Below the pieces are notes generated by a model, which saw nothing but the letters and a program-made list of their open reading frames with translations, searched no databases and was not told where the DNA came from. The translations under genes and the position numbers were made by a program. From JBGOUV01 sp041477815 (GTDB lineage Bacteria; Acidobacteriota; Terriglobia; Bryobacterales; JACQDG01), in the NCBI GenBank assembly GCA_041477815.1, contig JBGOUV010000110.1:1-16860 (forward strand): 16,860 nucleotides of DNA, read 5' to 3'. Shown piece after piece: positions 15,767 to 16,860 of the stretch (its first letter is position 1; each line of letters starts with the position of its first letter).

Positions 15767-16096
15767 ATGACGGACAAGATCGTGGTTTTGAGCACCTGTT
15801 CGACGGGCGAGGAGGCCAAAAAACTCGCCCGGCACTTGATCGACCAGCGGCTGGCCGCCTGCGTCAACGTCATCCGGGCGGTCGATTCGTTCTACCGCTG
15901 GCAGGGTAAGATCCAGGAAGACGTGGAATACCTGCTGGTAATCAAGACCAGCCGGGAGCTGCTCGACCGGCTCCGGGCGGAATGGGAGAAGATCCACAGC
16001 TACGAAATTCCGGAGCTGATCGCCCTGCCGATTGTGGACGGCGCCCCCAACTACCTGAACTGGATGGAAGGGGAGCTGGGAGGCAGTGGCCAGTGA
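15767..16096 (+). CDS. cutA: CutA-family divalent cation tolerance protein
   Basis: CutA proteins are small, very stable cytoplasmic trimers related to PII signalling proteins, linked to copper/divalent cation tolerance in E. coli; their exact role is unsettled. The 109-aa product has the expected length and motifs: VVLSTCSTGEEAKKLARHLI, QRLAACVNVI (the conserved AACVN), SFYRWQGKIQEDVEYLLVIKT, HSYEIPELIALPI and a final NYLNWM. ATG 15767 matches the family start; the longer open frame upstream overlaps ftsB and adds nothing. No clear Shine-Dalgarno. The last three codons and stop lie inside a 7-bp tandem repeat. Confidence 0.95.
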   Translation: MTDKIVVLSTCSTGEEAKKLARHLIDQRLAACVNVIRAVDSFYRWQGKIQEDVEYLLVIKTSRELLDRLRAEWEKIHSYEIPELIALPIVDGAPNYLNWMEGELGGSGQ

Positions 16097-16118
16097 CCAG
16101 TGGCCAGTTGGGAACTGG
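16084..16118. repeat. Four tandem 7-bp units and a small hairpin at the end of cutA
   Basis: CAGTGGC, CAGTGAC, CAGTGGC, CAGTTGG follow one another at 16084-16111; the second unit contains the cutA stop. CCAGTT (16104-16109), loop GGG, AACTGG (16113-16118) then form a perfect 6-bp stem. The site lies between convergent genes and could help termination, but no T-run follows. Confidence 0.6.
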
Positions 16119-16128
16119 ATCGCCTGAT

Positions 16129-16488
16129 TTACTTGGCCCTCGTTGCCGACCAGTCGCCGTCTTCATCGCCCGCGGTGTAACGGCCGCTCATCTTGCCGGG
16201 ACCCTCGACCTTGCCGCGGAAGGGGATCCTATGGGGGGCGTCGCCTCCGGTGTAGTTCACGATGAACTCGATCTGGTCGCCCTTGCAGGTACCGTCGATC
16301 TTGAACTCGCCCCGTTCCCCGGAAAGCGAGCCGGAGATCTTTTCGCCTTCCTGGGTGAGGTTTAGCTTGGCCGTGTGCATCTCGCCCTCGGGCGAGGCGA
16401 CTTTGAGATCCCAGGCGCCGGAGATATCCGCCGCCCCGGCGGCGAGGGTCAGGACGACGCCGAGCGCGAAGAGGCGTAACAGGCTCAT
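16129..16488 (-). CDS. Small secreted beta-rich protein of unknown function
   Basis: The 119-aa product begins MSLLRLFALGVVLTLAAGAAD, a signal peptide with cleavage around residue 19-20. The mature part is a compact beta-strand protein: ISGAWDLKVASPEGEMHTAKL, LNLTQEGEKISGSLSGERG, EFKIDGTCKGDQIEFIV, KVEGPGKMSGRYTAGDEDGDWSATR. The pattern 'G-x-W-x-L/V ... L-x-G-x-x-x-G ... I/F-x-G ... W' is common in short exported acidobacterial proteins of lipocalin/avidin-like appearance with no assigned function. The single Cys is in the mature part. It diverges from the DUF218-type gene with 26 bp between starts and converges on cutA. Confidence 0.82.
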   Translation of the reverse strand: MSLLRLFALGVVLTLAAGAADISGAWDLKVASPEGEMHTAKLNLTQEGEKISGSLSGERGEFKIDGTCKGDQIEFIVNYTGGDAPHRIPFRGKVEGPGKMSGRYTAGDEDGDWSATRAK

Positions 16489-16514
16489 GACGCGCTCAGG
16501 GTAACATAAGAGGA

Positions 16515-16860
16515 ATGGTACAAGTCAAGGAGAAGCGCCGGCCGGGCTGGCGCAAGTGGGTAATGGCGGCGGCGTTGGGGACCGCGATTTGGATCAGCCG
16601 GGGCTGGTGGCTGCAGGGTATCGGCGACTTCCTGGTGACGAACGAAGAGCCGCAGCGGGCGGACGTCGTAGCGGTGCTGGCGGGCGACGGGTACGGCCAT
16701 CGGCTGATGAAAGCGGTGGAATTGGTCCGCCGGGGCTACGCGCCGCTGATTCTCGTGGATGGCCCCCTGGGGTCCTACGGGACCAACGAGGGCGAACTAG
16801 GGACCAACTGGGCGGTGAAGCAGGGAGTGTCCCGAGAGATTCTGGCTCCGCTACCCATGC
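16515..16860 (+). CDS. DUF218/YdcF-family membrane protein, 5' part (cut by the window edge)
   Basis: The frame opens at ATG 16515 (MVQVKEKRRPGWRKWVMAAA) and is still open at 16860 after 115 codons. A basic start is followed by a hydrophobic segment (about residues 16-28), a signal anchor. The next part fits DUF218 (YdcF/SanA/ElyC group): EEPQRADVVAVLAGDGYGHRLMKAVELVRRGYAPLILVDGP, where the ADVVAVLAGD strand-turn and the 'RL..A..L...G.AP.I..' helix are characteristic. These proteins act in the envelope; some affect peptidoglycan or lipid-carrier metabolism. AGAGGA touches the ATG with no spacer, which is closer than usual. An in-frame ATG at 16563 is possible but would cut the membrane segment. 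Confidence 0.82.
   Translation, partial: MVQVKEKRRPGWRKWVMAAALGTAIWISRGWWLQGIGDFLVTNEEPQRADVVAVLAGDGYGHRLMKAVELVRRGYAPLILVDGPLGSYGTNEGELGTNWAVKQGVSREILAPLPM

Overview
The window is a gene-dense, GC-rich stretch of a bacterial chromosome. It most likely comes from an acidobacterium of the Bryobacterales/Solibacter kind. This is inferred from family content: two secreted proteins of the 'VWFA-related' type that is strongly expanded in Acidobacteriota, a receptor-like Ser/Thr kinase joined to a formylglycine-enzyme-like domain and an alpha/beta hydrolase, a secreted PQQ-type beta-propeller, and a DUF29 gene. Housekeeping genes (uvrC, purA, thiG, ftsB, cutA and the Moco genes) are interspersed. 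No phage, plasmid, IS, CRISPR, tRNA or rRNA signal was seen.

Layout. 1-740 is the 3' end of uvrC. 804-5163 holds a 1121-aa exported protein of unknown function, followed by a VWFA-related protein whose Shine-Dalgarno overlaps the upstream stop. 5164-5363 is an intergenic region dominated by a roughly 110-bp GC-rich imperfect palindrome. 5364-6644 is a secreted beta-propeller. 6664-10030 is a DUF29 gene coupled by an ATGA overlap to the kinase/FGE/hydrolase gene, which a single frameshift near 8297 breaks into two reading frames. 10040-14612 is a tight run: purA, moeA, moaC, a mogA/moaB-type gene and a second VWFA-related gene, joined by gaps of 1-2 nt or by ATGA overlaps. 14634-15407 is thiG. 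It converges on an ftsB-like division gene (minus strand), which diverges from cutA. A small secreted protein (minus strand) diverges from a truncated DUF218/YdcF-type gene at the right edge.

How the genes relate. moeA, moaC and mogA cover three steps of molybdenum cofactor synthesis; moaA, moaD and moaE are not in the window. The kinase has all catalytic motifs in a cytoplasmic domain, one membrane span, and an exported FGE-like plus hydrolase half, so it looks like a one-component sensor or effector. The exported 1121-aa protein and its VWFA partner are probably one transcription unit of unknown role.

The points most worth a second look are the long palindrome between the VWFA and beta-propeller genes, the frameshift in the kinase fusion, the repeated TAnAAT hexamers 6-19 nt before the first genes of transcription units (suggesting very short or absent leaders), the VWFA gene with a degenerate metal site at the end of a Moco operon, and a change from C-ending to G-ending codons part way through a run of co-directional genes. 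None of these amounts to a clearly new system on sequence alone.
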